From: an uncultured Eubacteriales bacterium
GTDB lineage: Bacteria > Bacillota > Clostridia > Oscillospirales > Oscillospiraceae
Assembly (NCBI GenBank): GCA_900320765.1
Contig: ONTN01000066.1
Coordinates: 1-7,325 of the forward strand
Length of the DNA: 7,325 bases
Reading direction: 5' to 3'
Shown here: in pieces, positions 1 through 4,479 of the stretch
How positions within the stretch are numbered: position 1 is the stretch's first letter
Layout: each line of letters opens with the position of its first letter
Position numbers and translations under genes: made by a program
Notes under the pieces: model-generated
What the model saw: only the letters and a program-made list of their open reading frames with translations
What the model was told of the DNA's origin: nothing
Database searches by the model: none

Positions 1-642
1 CTTTATCGTGAGCCACAGATCCTTTACCGAGAGGTCGAAGAAAAAAGGCGCCTGATTGGCGAGCACCTCGTCCTCGACTATGAAGCATTTCTCCGCCATC
101 CACTCGATAAAGTCTATAACGCTCCTGTGCGAGATAACTATCCCCTTCGGCTATCCGGTTGACCCCGAGGTATATATAACGTAGGCGGGATCGATATCGA
201 GAACTTTCGCCCGCCTCCCCGCCAAAAGCTCAGGCTTTCCTTCTGGCAGAGTCCCGTCAAGGGCAATAAGCGGGGCAATTTCGGAAAACCTCTCCGCCGT
301 CTCTCTGTCGCAGTCCCTATATAAAATCGCGGCGGGGGAAAGCTCCTCCATTATCGACGCCATACGCTCGGGCGGCATAGTCGCGTCCACGGGAACATAA
401 AAGTTCCCGCTCATAAGAGCGCCGATGAAGCCAGTTATAGGATAGACCGACCTGTCGGTAAAAACTGCGACGGGAGCGTTCACCCTCTCCGTTACAGCCG
501 CAACAGCCGTGCCGATGCTTTTCCCGAGGCTGAGAAGGTCTGAAAAGCTGAGCTTTTCCGTCTCGTCGGCAAACGCCGTCTTGTCGGGAACTCTCTTCGC
601 CGTCAGCTCAAGATACTCCGTCAGGTTTTTCAAATATGCCAT
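1..642 (-). pseudogene. Amino-acid adenylation domain protein (DltA/NRPS A-domain type), partial, with in-frame amber codon
   Basis: This is the N-terminal 213 or so codons of an AMP-forming adenylation enzyme. Such proteins activate an amino acid with ATP and load it on a carrier protein, as DltA does with D-alanine or an NRPS A domain with its substrate. The start is the ATG at 642-640, preceded by AGGGGAG. The N-terminus reads MAYLKNLTEYLELTAKRVPD, as expected for the family. The core A3 motif reads VIYTSGSTG-stop-PKGIVISHRS: a TAG at 153-151 replaces the variable residue between G and P. The frame stays open to the window edge and continues with family-like sequence including NQAPFFFDLSV, close to the NQAPFSFDLSV of DltA. 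CAG to TAG would be a one-base change, so a recent nonsense mutation, an assembly error or readthrough are all possible. The catalytic C-terminal part lies outside the window. Family assignment is confident, substrate unknown. Confidence 0.8.
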
Positions 643-693
643 CGCTTCTCCCCTCTTTCGCGCCGGACTAAAAGCGGCACACACCGCCCCATT

Positions 694-699
694 ATTATA
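694..699 (-). promoter_or_regulatory. Possible second -10 box at the edge of repeat A
   Basis: A perfect TATAAT on the minus strand (699-694) sits just outside the terminal repeat of element A, about 50 bases upstream of the adenylation gene ATG. No convincing -35 hexamer is found 16-18 bases upstream; the sequence there, CGCGGA, lies inside the repeat. It may be a promoter formed at the repeat boundary, or chance in AT-rich sequence. Confidence 0.25.
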
Positions 700-969
700 A
701 GTAAACGATGATTAATTCCGCGAGAGCGAATTGCGAGGATTTTTTTGTCGCAGCAAAGACGAGAAATCGCAGGAATACTTTGTGTATTCCAAGATTTTGA
801 GACAAAGCTGCGGCGGAAAAGTTCAGGGCTCCCATCGAAGCGTGGTCGCTTCGATGGGAAGAGGAGGCACAGCGGAGTGAGCGAGCTTTCGTGTTGTGAC
901 ACGAAAGCGAGTCGATACAGAGCTTGTGCCGACGACAGGCGCCGAAGCGGCATTTAATCAGCGTTTACT
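700..969 (+). repeat. Inverted-repeat (MITE-like) element, copy A, long form
   Basis: The element is bounded by terminal inverted repeats: AGTAAACGATGATTAAT at 700-716 and, reversed, AGTAAACGCTGATTAAA at 969-953. The segment 700-820 aligns with the reverse complement of copy B (1619-1780), including the block CAAGATTTTGAGACAAAGC. After 820 copy A carries about 120 bases that B lacks, with two further hairpins: a perfect 12-bp stem with TGGT loop at 831-858 and a perfect 10-bp stem with TGTG loop at 885-908, the second enclosed by GGCACA (866-871) pairing with TGTGCC (925-930). Inner stems at 740-769 and 772-790 are shared with B. No coding frame resembling a transposase is present, so a non-autonomous element is the best reading. 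No clear target-site duplication is seen. It fills most of the gap between the adenylation gene and its candidate promoter. Confidence 0.75.
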
Positions 970-971
970 AA

Positions 972-1000
972 AGTTTATCACCCCAAAAAGGCTTTGTCAA
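972..1000 (-). promoter_or_regulatory. Candidate sigma-A promoter for the adenylation gene
   Basis: On the minus strand a perfect -35 TTGACA (1000-995) is followed after 17 bases by TAAACT (977-972), four of six matches to TATAAT. Transcription would begin near 965, run through repeat A and reach the adenylation gene start at 642, giving a leader of about 320 bases. The promoter lies directly outside the right end of repeat A. No transcript evidence is available. Confidence 0.5.
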
Positions 1001-1019
1001 CGGATTCGGTTGGGGCTTA

Positions 1020-1047
1020 TGCGGCTGCCTGCCGCGGGGGCTTTTTT
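1020..1047 (+). terminator. Possible weak terminator-like hairpin
   Basis: GCGGC (1021-1025) can pair with GCCGC (1031-1035) over a five-base loop, followed by GGGGGC and a run of six T (1042-1047). No plus-strand gene is visible upstream, the stem is short, and the T-run is also the end of the 1040-1186 inverted repeat, so function is uncertain. Confidence 0.2.
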
Positions 1048-1186
1048 GCATTAAGATGCAGCCGCTTTATTCTTTATAAGTTTAATAAATGTACATTTTT
1101 CTCTCTTTGCGGTCTGCAAAGAGAGAAAATGTACAGCTGCCTTGCTCCCGAGCAAGATAATCGGTATCATCTTAATGCAATAAAGC
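1040..1186. repeat. Second type of small inverted-repeat element with central palindrome
   Basis: The ends are inverted repeats of 19 bases with one mismatch: GCTTTTTTGCATTAAGATG at 1040-1058, and at 1186-1168, reversed, GCTTTATTGCATTAAGATG. The centre (1091-1134) is a long hairpin in which GTACATTTTTCTCTCTTTGC pairs with GCAAAGAGAGAAAATGTAC across a GGTCT loop, with one bulged base. A small CTTGCTC/GAGCAAG hairpin lies at 1141-1156. Its ends differ from those of A, B and C, so it is a separate family. Its right end reaches the stop codon of the small Cys-rich gene, so it may also act as transcript end or 3' structure for that operon. It has no coding content. Confidence 0.65.
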
Positions 1187-1380
1187 TAATCCTGGGTCAG
1201 CTCCCTCAAAAAATCCTCATCGAGTATCTCGTTGAAATAATACTTCCCGTCGGAAACGCAGTCCTCCCTCGGGCAGGTAAAGCAGGAGTCCGACCACGGG
1301 CATTTCTTCCCCGCCGCCGATCTCGGAAGCCCCGTTCTCCGCACAGGTCTCTTTCTTTTCTTCGGTCTGCCTCTTTTCAA
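1186..1380 (-). CDS. Small basic Cys-rich protein with AT-hook-like N-terminus, function unknown
   Basis: This encodes 64 residues from a TTG start (1380-1378) with a very good ribosome binding site, AGGAGG, eight bases upstream. The start overlaps the TGA of the preceding gene as TTGA, which implies translational coupling. The N-terminus is strongly basic and contains RGRPKKRKR (residues 3-11), which resembles an AT-hook. Four cysteines follow as C27-x5-C33-x2-C36-x4-C41, a spacing that could bind zinc or another metal. The C-terminal part is acidic (NEILDEDFLRELTQD). The stop is TAG at 1188-1186, on the edge of the 1040-1186 inverted repeat, so the original C-terminus may have been altered. 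Such small proteins are common in phage-like and mobile regions of clostridia. A DNA-binding accessory role is a guess from composition alone. Confidence 0.6.
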   Translation of the reverse strand: MKRGRPKKRKRPVRRTGLPRSAAGKKCPWSDSCFTCPREDCVSDGKYYFNEILDEDFLRELTQD

Positions 1381-1613
1381 TAGTATTCCCTCCTCGTTAT
1401 CATCCTCGTGTCATAGCCCAAAAGCTCAAGCTTCTCTCCCGGCAAGAGCTCCATCCATTCGTCGTCGGCGCAGTCCGGGCATATAGCTCTGCCCTCCCCG
1501 TCCTCTCCGAATTCCTCCCACGCCCATATCTCGCCGCCGCAGCGGCGGCATATACGCACGGGCTTTTCCTCTCTCGGCTCAGTTCTTCTCTCTCCTATCA
1601 ATTTACCTCCCAC
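1377..1613 (-). CDS. Small zinc-ribbon-like protein, function unknown
   Basis: This encodes up to 78 residues. The longest frame starts at a GTG (1613-1611), but a TTG at 1601-1599 (codon 5) is better placed because GGGAGG lies just before it; the GTG has only a poor upstream site. The protein has two CxxC knuckles, C22-R-R-C25 and C45-P-D-C48, the pattern of a zinc ribbon, and then an acidic C-terminal half (DDEWMELLPGEKLELLGYD). It overlaps the next small Cys-rich gene by four bases, so the two form an operon. Copy B of the repeat begins about six bases upstream of the GTG, so any promoter must lie within or beyond B; a good candidate is at 1900-1871. Function is not recognisable. The divergent Xre-ImmA pair suggests a mobile-element cargo or regulatory gene. 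Confidence 0.6.
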   Translation of the reverse strand: MGGKLIGERRTEPREEKPVRICRRCGGEIWAWEEFGEDGEGRAICPDCADDEWMELLPGEKLELLGYDTRMITRREYY

Positions 1614-1618
1614 CCTTT

Positions 1619-1780
1619 AGTAAACAATGATTAATTGCCGCTTCGGTTAATTGCGGTCTTTTTCCGCCGCAGCTTTGTCTCAAAATCTTGAAATACTCAG
1701 AGTATTCCTGCGATTTTTCGCCTTCAACGCGGCGAAAAAAACCTCGCAATTTCCTCTCGCGGAATTTATCATCGTTTACT
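1619..1780 (-). repeat. Inverted-repeat (MITE-like) element, copy B, short form
   Basis: This 162-base element has terminal inverted repeats AGTAAACAATGATTAATT (1619-1636) and, reversed, AGTAAACGATGATAAATT (1780-1763). Its reverse complement aligns along its length with copy A, apart from the roughly 120 bases found only in A. Internal stems include CGCC (1718-1721) with GGCG (1730-1733), extended by T/A runs and GCGA/TCGC, and a small stem around AATACT/AGTATT (1692-1706). It separates the minus-strand zinc-ribbon gene from its candidate promoter. Its right end touches the TTGACA/CTTGACAAG motif at 1779-1787. No open frame of interest lies inside. Confidence 0.75.
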
Positions 1781-1847
1781 TGACAAGTATTGCTTAATAT
1801 GTTAAGCTTGGCAGGACAGCTAAACTAAAGCATCTATAGGCTCAGGC

Positions 1848-1875
1848 TTAACTTTTTAATTTATGTATAGATAAT
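1848..1875 (+). promoter_or_regulatory. Candidate plus-strand promoter for the Xre-ImmA pair
   Basis: TTAACT (1848-1853; four of six matches to TTGACA) is followed after 16 bases by GATAAT (1870-1875; five of six matches to TATAAT). The start would be near 1882, leaving about 50 bases of leader before the Xre ATG. The -10 overlaps the -10 of the minus-strand promoter almost exactly. Confidence 0.4.
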
Positions 1876-1900
1876 AGCACTAATTTTTTAAGCTTGTCAA
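1871..1900 (-). promoter_or_regulatory. Candidate minus-strand promoter for the small Cys-rich gene pair
   Basis: A perfect -35 TTGACA (1900-1895) is followed after 18 bases by TATTAT (1876-1871), five of six matches to consensus. Transcription would go left from about 1864, through repeat B, into the zinc-ribbon gene at about 1600. The -35 lies inside the palindrome CTTGTCAAG (1893-1901), a possible operator. Confidence 0.5.
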
Positions 1901-1934
1901 GGGTTAAATCTTAAAAATTTTTTGGAGGCAGGCT

Positions 1935-2300
1935 ATGACTTTTTATGAGAGATACTGCGAGCTGTGCAGGCAGAAGGGCGTTAAGCCCCACAGCAGGCAG
2001 ACGGCGGAGCTCATCGGCATATCGAACGCTCTCTCCGTCCGTTGGAAGGAGGGGATACTGCCCCGCTCGGGAACGCTTGAAAAGCTTTCCAAATTCTTCG
2101 GCGTATCGGCCGACTATCTGCTCCACGGGGAGGACGCCGTCGGCCTCGTAAACTCCGACAAGGAGCTCACCGAGATACTGCAGGCTCTCGCCGCGCGGGA
2201 GGATCTTCGTATGCTCTTCCACGTCTCAAAAAACGCGACTCGGCAGGACGTGGAGCTCGCGGCGAAGATGATCGAGGAGCTTAGAAGGAGGGGCGAGTAA
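1935..2300 (+). CDS. Xre-family HTH transcriptional repressor (ImmR-like)
   Basis: This 121-residue DNA-binding regulator starts at an ATG with GGAGG six bases upstream. Residues 4-63 form a Cro/CI-type helix-turn-helix domain: an opening helix YERYCELCRQKGV, the HTH core TAELIGISNALSVRWKEG (23-40), and the closing GTLEKLSKFFGVSADYLLHGE, a hallmark of phage- and ICE-type Xre repressors. The rest (65-121) is a charged, likely helical C-terminal segment that could mediate dimerisation or recognition by a protease. It is followed three bases later by an ImmA-like peptidase, the arrangement of ImmR-ImmA in the integrative element ICEBs1, where the protease cleaves and inactivates the repressor. 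It probably controls the intergenic promoters, including those of the divergent small genes. Targets are inferred. Confidence 0.85.
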   Translation: MTFYERYCELCRQKGVKPHSRQTAELIGISNALSVRWKEGILPRSGTLEKLSKFFGVSADYLLHGEDAVGLVNSDKELTEILQALAAREDLRMLFHVSKNATRQDVELAAKMIEELRRRGE

Positions 2301-2303
2301 GCC

Positions 2304-2618
2304 TTGTGGACCCCGGATTACTACGTTCGCCTTGTCGAGCTTCCGCCAGCGATAGACGGGACCGTCGTGCCGAATGACGACGGCTCCTTCGATATCTATC
2401 TAAACTCCCGCAATCCCGAGGAGAAGCGGCGGATATGGCTCGAGCACGAGCTTGAGCACATAAGGCTCGACCATTTTTACAGGGAGGAGCCCGTCGCTCA
2501 GCTTGAGGCCGAGGCGGGAGGCGTCAGCGTTTCCGCCGCTGGCGGGAAAAGCGGGTCAATTCCCCTTTTCTCCTCGCCCGAGGAGGCTGCGGAATACTAT
2601 CTGGAATATAAGAGCTGA
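2304..2618 (+). CDS. ImmA/IrrE-family metallo-endopeptidase
   Basis: This encodes 104 residues from a TTG start at 2304, three bases after the Xre stop. GGAGGGG within the end of xre is the likely ribosome binding site, and no ATG competes. The region YLNSRNPEEKRRIWLEHELEHIRLDHFY carries the zinc-peptidase signature HExxH as H48-E-L-E-H52, preceded by the family's typical substrate-strand sequence (residues 29-36, FDIYLNSR). The downstream D56/H57 and several acidic residues could supply the third metal ligand, but I cannot assign it. At 104 residues it is shorter than many ImmA proteins (usually 130-200) and corresponds to the compact clostridial form. The C-terminal 35 residues look low-complexity (AAGGKSGS). 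The expected role is cleavage of the adjacent Xre repressor, by analogy with ImmR-ImmA. Confidence 0.8.
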   Translation: MWTPDYYVRLVELPPAIDGTVVPNDDGSFDIYLNSRNPEEKRRIWLEHELEHIRLDHFYREEPVAQLEAEAGGVSVSAAGGKSGSIPLFSSPEEAAEYYLEYKS

Positions 2619-2639
2619 CTGCGGAGGTACGGAATAATT

Positions 2640-3506
2640 ATGAAAAAGCGCCAGAGGCTTCACGCCTCAAACTTCTTCTTTCTCACGCTGGCGGGCATAA
2701 TAAACGCCATCGGGGTGACTATGTTCATAGCGCCGGTCGGGCTCTACGACAGCGGCATATCCGGCACGAGTATGCTCCTCGGCAAGATAACGCCGGAATG
2801 GTTCACCCTTTCCCTCGCCCTCATTATTCTGAACCTGCCGCTGTTTATCTTCGGCTGGAAGCGTATGGGGACTGTCTTCTCCGTCTACTCGGTCTACGCC
2901 GTGGCGGTCTACTCCCTCGCGGCCTGGGTGATAAACTCCCTTCTGCCCTTTGACCTTAGCTCGTCCTCGCCCTTCACGGGCGCCGATCTTCTGCTCTCGG
3001 CCGTATTCGGCGGGCTTATCTCCGGCGTCGGCTCCGGCCTCACTATCCGCTACGGAGGGGCTATCGACGGGATAGAGGTAATGGCCGTCGTCTTCTCAAA
3101 GAGGCTCGGCCTTACGATTGGCGGCTTCGTTATGGTCTATAACTCCGTTCTCTACATAGTCTGCGGGATAATATTCAAAAGCTGGATACTGCCCCTCTAC
3201 TCCATCATCACCTATCAGGTGGCGCTCAGGGCCGTGGACTTCATAGTGGACGGTCTCGACCGCTCCAAGTCAGTTATGGTGATAACGGAGCACCCGGACG
3301 ATGTGAGCCGGGCGCTTATCGAGGCCTTCGAGTCGGGAACGACGATCCTGCCCGCAAAGGGCGGCTTTTCCGGCAAGGACAAGGCCGTCATCTACTTCGT
3401 TGTCAACCGCTTTCAGGTGCCCCGTCTCCGCTCCGTAGTTCGCGCGGTGGACCCGAAATCCTACGTTACCGTGTCCGACGTGGCGGACGTTATCCGCTCG
3501 GAATAA
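2640..3506 (+). CDS. yitT: YitT family membrane protein (DUF161/DUF2179)
   Basis: This 288-residue integral membrane protein follows immA by 21 bases; its ATG has GGAGG twelve bases upstream. The N-terminal two thirds contain about five hydrophobic segments, near residues 12-33, 52-73, 80-100, 115-135 and 155-180, with the family motif GGAIDGIEVMAVVFSKR around 138-155. The last 80 residues form the soluble DUF2179 domain: VMVITEHPDDVSRALIEAF, then GTTILPAKGGFSGKDKAVIYFVV and ending DPKSYVTVSDVADVI. Both length and domain order are normal for YitT-type proteins, whose transported substrate is not established; the GxGF-like tail of many members is missing here. It may be co-transcribed with xre-immA, but this family is usually a core gene, so the proximity may be accidental. 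Confidence 0.88.
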   Translation: MKKRQRLHASNFFFLTLAGIINAIGVTMFIAPVGLYDSGISGTSMLLGKITPEWFTLSLALIILNLPLFIFGWKRMGTVFSVYSVYAVAVYSLAAWVINSLLPFDLSSSSPFTGADLLLSAVFGGLISGVGSGLTIRYGGAIDGIEVMAVVFSKRLGLTIGGFVMVYNSVLYIVCGIIFKSWILPLYSIITYQVALRAVDFIVDGLDRSKSVMVITEHPDDVSRALIEAFESGTTILPAKGGFSGKDKAVIYFVVNRFQVPRLRSVVRAVDPKSYVTVSDVADVIRSE

Positions 3507-3536
3507 GCCCGTATTGCCGCCTATAAAAACTTTTTG

Positions 3537-3566
3537 TTGACAGGACCCCCCTTTTTAGGGTAAAAT
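3537..3566 (+). promoter_or_regulatory. Strong promoter of the rpmH operon
   Basis: A perfect TTGACA (3537-3542) is followed after 18 bases by TAAAAT (3561-3566). The start would be near 3573, giving a leader of about 93 bases before rpmH. The leader contains an imperfect hairpin, CCCTGCGG pairing with CCGCGGG (about 3574-3593). A further TATAAT at 3637-3642 lacks a good -35, so a second promoter is uncertain. This promoter probably drives rpmH through jag. Confidence 0.7.
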
Positions 3567-3665
3567 ATACTTCCCTGCGGGCTTTCCGCGGGCAAAAATT
3601 GCTACTGCTTCGCCTTTTTAAACGGGCGATGTCGAGTATAATCTTTTCTATGGAGGTGTAAAAAG

Positions 3666-3800
3666 ATGAAGAGAACCTATCAGCCCAAGAAGCTGCACCG
3701 CTCCAAGGAGCACGGCTTCCGCAAGAGAATGTCCACCGCTAACGGACGCAAGGTACTTCACGCGAGACGTCTGAAGGGCCGCGCAAGGCTCACCCACTGA
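3666..3800 (+). CDS. rpmH: 50S ribosomal protein L34 (bL34)
   Basis: A 44-residue gene encodes the large-subunit protein bL34. The protein begins MKRTYQPKKLHRSKEHGFRK, continues RMSTANGRKVLHARRLKGRARLTH and is an almost canonical bL34: the KRTYQP start, the HGFRKRM turn and the ARRxKGRxxL tail are all present, and the length is the usual 44. GGAGGTG lies seven bases before the ATG. It is the first gene of the conserved rpmH-rnpA-yidD-yidC-jag block. In many Firmicutes dnaA and the replication origin lie just upstream of rpmH; here the upstream neighbour is yitT, read in the same direction, and no DnaA-box cluster is seen. Confidence 0.97.
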   Translation: MKRTYQPKKLHRSKEHGFRKRMSTANGRKVLHARRLKGRARLTH

Positions 3801-3831
3801 GGTGGAAAGAAAAGGTAAAAAGTGATTTTTT

Positions 3832-3881
3832 AAGGGCGGGGGGACTCGCCCTTGCGAAGCATACGCAGAAAAATTGCTTCG
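3832..3881 (+). other. Two tandem hairpins in the rpmH-rnpA spacer
   Basis: In the 105-base gap, AAGGGCG (3832-3838) pairs with CGCCCTT (3847-3853), and CGAAGCA (3855-3861) pairs with TGCTTCG (3875-3881). No T-run follows either one, so they are not classical terminators. They lie directly before the rnpA ribosome binding site AGGAG (3891-3895) and could set the relative amounts of L34 and RNase P protein by partial termination, processing or 3'-end protection of rpmH mRNA. The role is inferred. Confidence 0.5.
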
Positions 3882-3905
3882 TACCTGAACAGGAGTCTGA
3901 TTTCC

Positions 3906-4241
3906 TTGAAATTTTCCCGAAGCCTTAAAGAAAACCACGAGTTCCGCCGCCTTTACAGAAAGGGAGAGACGGCGGTATCCCCGCTCATGGCCGTATATAT
4001 CCGCAGGCGCAGGGGCGAGTTTAACCGCCTCGGCATAACCGTGAGCGCGAAGCTCGGCCACGCCGTTGTCCGCAACAGGGTAAGGCGCAGGCTGCGCGAG
4101 GTATACCGGCTCAATGAGGAGAGCTTTCCCGCGGGGTACGATATTGTCGTCGTCGCCCGCTCAAGGGCGATAAACGCCCAGTTTACCGAGCTCGAGGCTG
4201 ATTTTCTGAAGCTTATGGGAAAGCTGGGAGCGCTGAAATGA
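3906..4241 (+). CDS. rnpA: Ribonuclease P protein component
   Basis: The protein subunit of RNase P assists the catalytic RNA in removing the 5' leader of precursor tRNAs. From the TTG at 3906 it has 111 residues, the normal length. It starts (M)KFSRSLKENHEFRRLYRKG, as in typical RnpA proteins, and AGGAG lies ten bases upstream. An in-frame TTG at 3852 would add 18 residues that are not family-like and would place the start inside a hairpin. The RNR motif is clear at AVVRNRVRRRLREVYR (about residues 53-68), which contributes to RNA binding, and the central ITVSAKLG strand is conserved. It overlaps yidD by four bases (ATGA), indicating coupled translation. Confidence 0.95.
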   Translation: MKFSRSLKENHEFRRLYRKGETAVSPLMAVYIRRRRGEFNRLGITVSAKLGHAVVRNRVRRRLREVYRLNEESFPAGYDIVVVARSRAINAQFTELEADFLKLMGKLGALK

Positions 4242-4456
4242 AGAAACTGCTTTTATGGGCGATACGCTTTTACAGGAAGCATATCTCGCCGAATAAGCCG
4301 CCCTGCTGCCGCTTTATGCCCACCTGCTCGAGGTACGCCTACGAGGCCATCGAGAAGTACGGGGCGCTAAAGGGCGACTGGCTTGCGGTAAAGCGCCTCA
4401 GCCGCTGCCACCCCCTTCATTTTAAGGAGCTCGACTACTACGATCCCGTTCCCTGA
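4238..4456 (+). CDS. yidD: Membrane protein insertion efficiency factor YidD
   Basis: This 72-residue protein has the full YidD signature: an amphipathic N-terminal helix (LLLWAIRFYRKHISP), then PPCCRFMPTCSRYAYEAIEKYG, a GDWLAVKRLSRCHP segment and a C-terminal ELDYYDPVP. Conserved cysteines are at 23, 24, 30 and 57. YidD is a peripheral inner-membrane protein that supports YidC-dependent insertion. The position between rnpA, which it overlaps by four bases, and yidC, 23 bases on, is the standard arrangement and implies co-expression. Confidence 0.96.
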   Translation: MKKLLLWAIRFYRKHISPNKPPCCRFMPTCSRYAYEAIEKYGALKGDWLAVKRLSRCHPLHFKELDYYDPVP

Positions 4457-4479
4457 TTACCGAAGATTGGAGTTACGCA

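Larger units (their letters stand above)
643..1185. other. Long intergenic stretch occupied by repeats
   Basis: These 540 or so bases contain no convincing gene. They hold the adenylation-gene leader and ribosome binding site (643-699), repeat A (700-969), a minus-strand promoter candidate (972-1000) and the 1040-1186 inverted-repeat element. The open frames at 630-953 and 745-957 run through the palindromes and have no recognisable start signals or family pattern. Confidence 0.6.
1779..1901. promoter_or_regulatory. Possible Xre operator sites (CTTGnCAAG type)
   Basis: The odd palindrome CTTG-n-CAAG occurs at 1779-1787 (CTTGACAAG) and 1893-1901 (CTTGTCAAG), with a degenerate copy, CTTGGCAGG, at 1806-1814. 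The 1893 site contains the -35 of the minus-strand promoter. The last two copies are also part of a direct repeat beginning TTAAGCTTG (1802 and 1888). Repeated palindromes in front of a repressor gene are typical of autoregulation, but binding by this Xre is inference only. Confidence 0.35.

Noticed and set aside
151..153. TAG recoding (pyrrolysine or alternative code) as general explanation for the adenylation gene
   Set aside because: Nothing else points to recoding: the other genes use TAA or TGA, and the small gene at 1186-1380 seems to end normally at TAG. A point mutation or sequence error is simpler, though suppression is not excluded.
630..953. Open frames (minus 630-953, plus 745-957) through repeat A
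   Set aside because: They run through hairpins of the repeat, overlap the adenylation gene start region and have no supporting motifs; stop-free chance reading in structured DNA.
1780..1808. TTGACA at 1780-1785 as main promoter of xre
   Set aside because: At 17 bases spacing the -10 would be TAAGCT, only three of six matches; the pair at 1848-1875 is better placed, and TTGACA here is also part of the CTTGACAAG palindrome.
3852..3905. Longer rnpA with an upstream TTG start at 3852
   Set aside because: The extra 18 residues are not RnpA-like, the start falls inside a hairpin, and the TTG at 3906 has AGGAG at good spacing and gives the family N-terminus.
3648..4061. 137-residue minus-strand frame across rpmH and rnpA
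   Set aside because: It overlaps two certain genes on the other strand and its sequence resembles no family.
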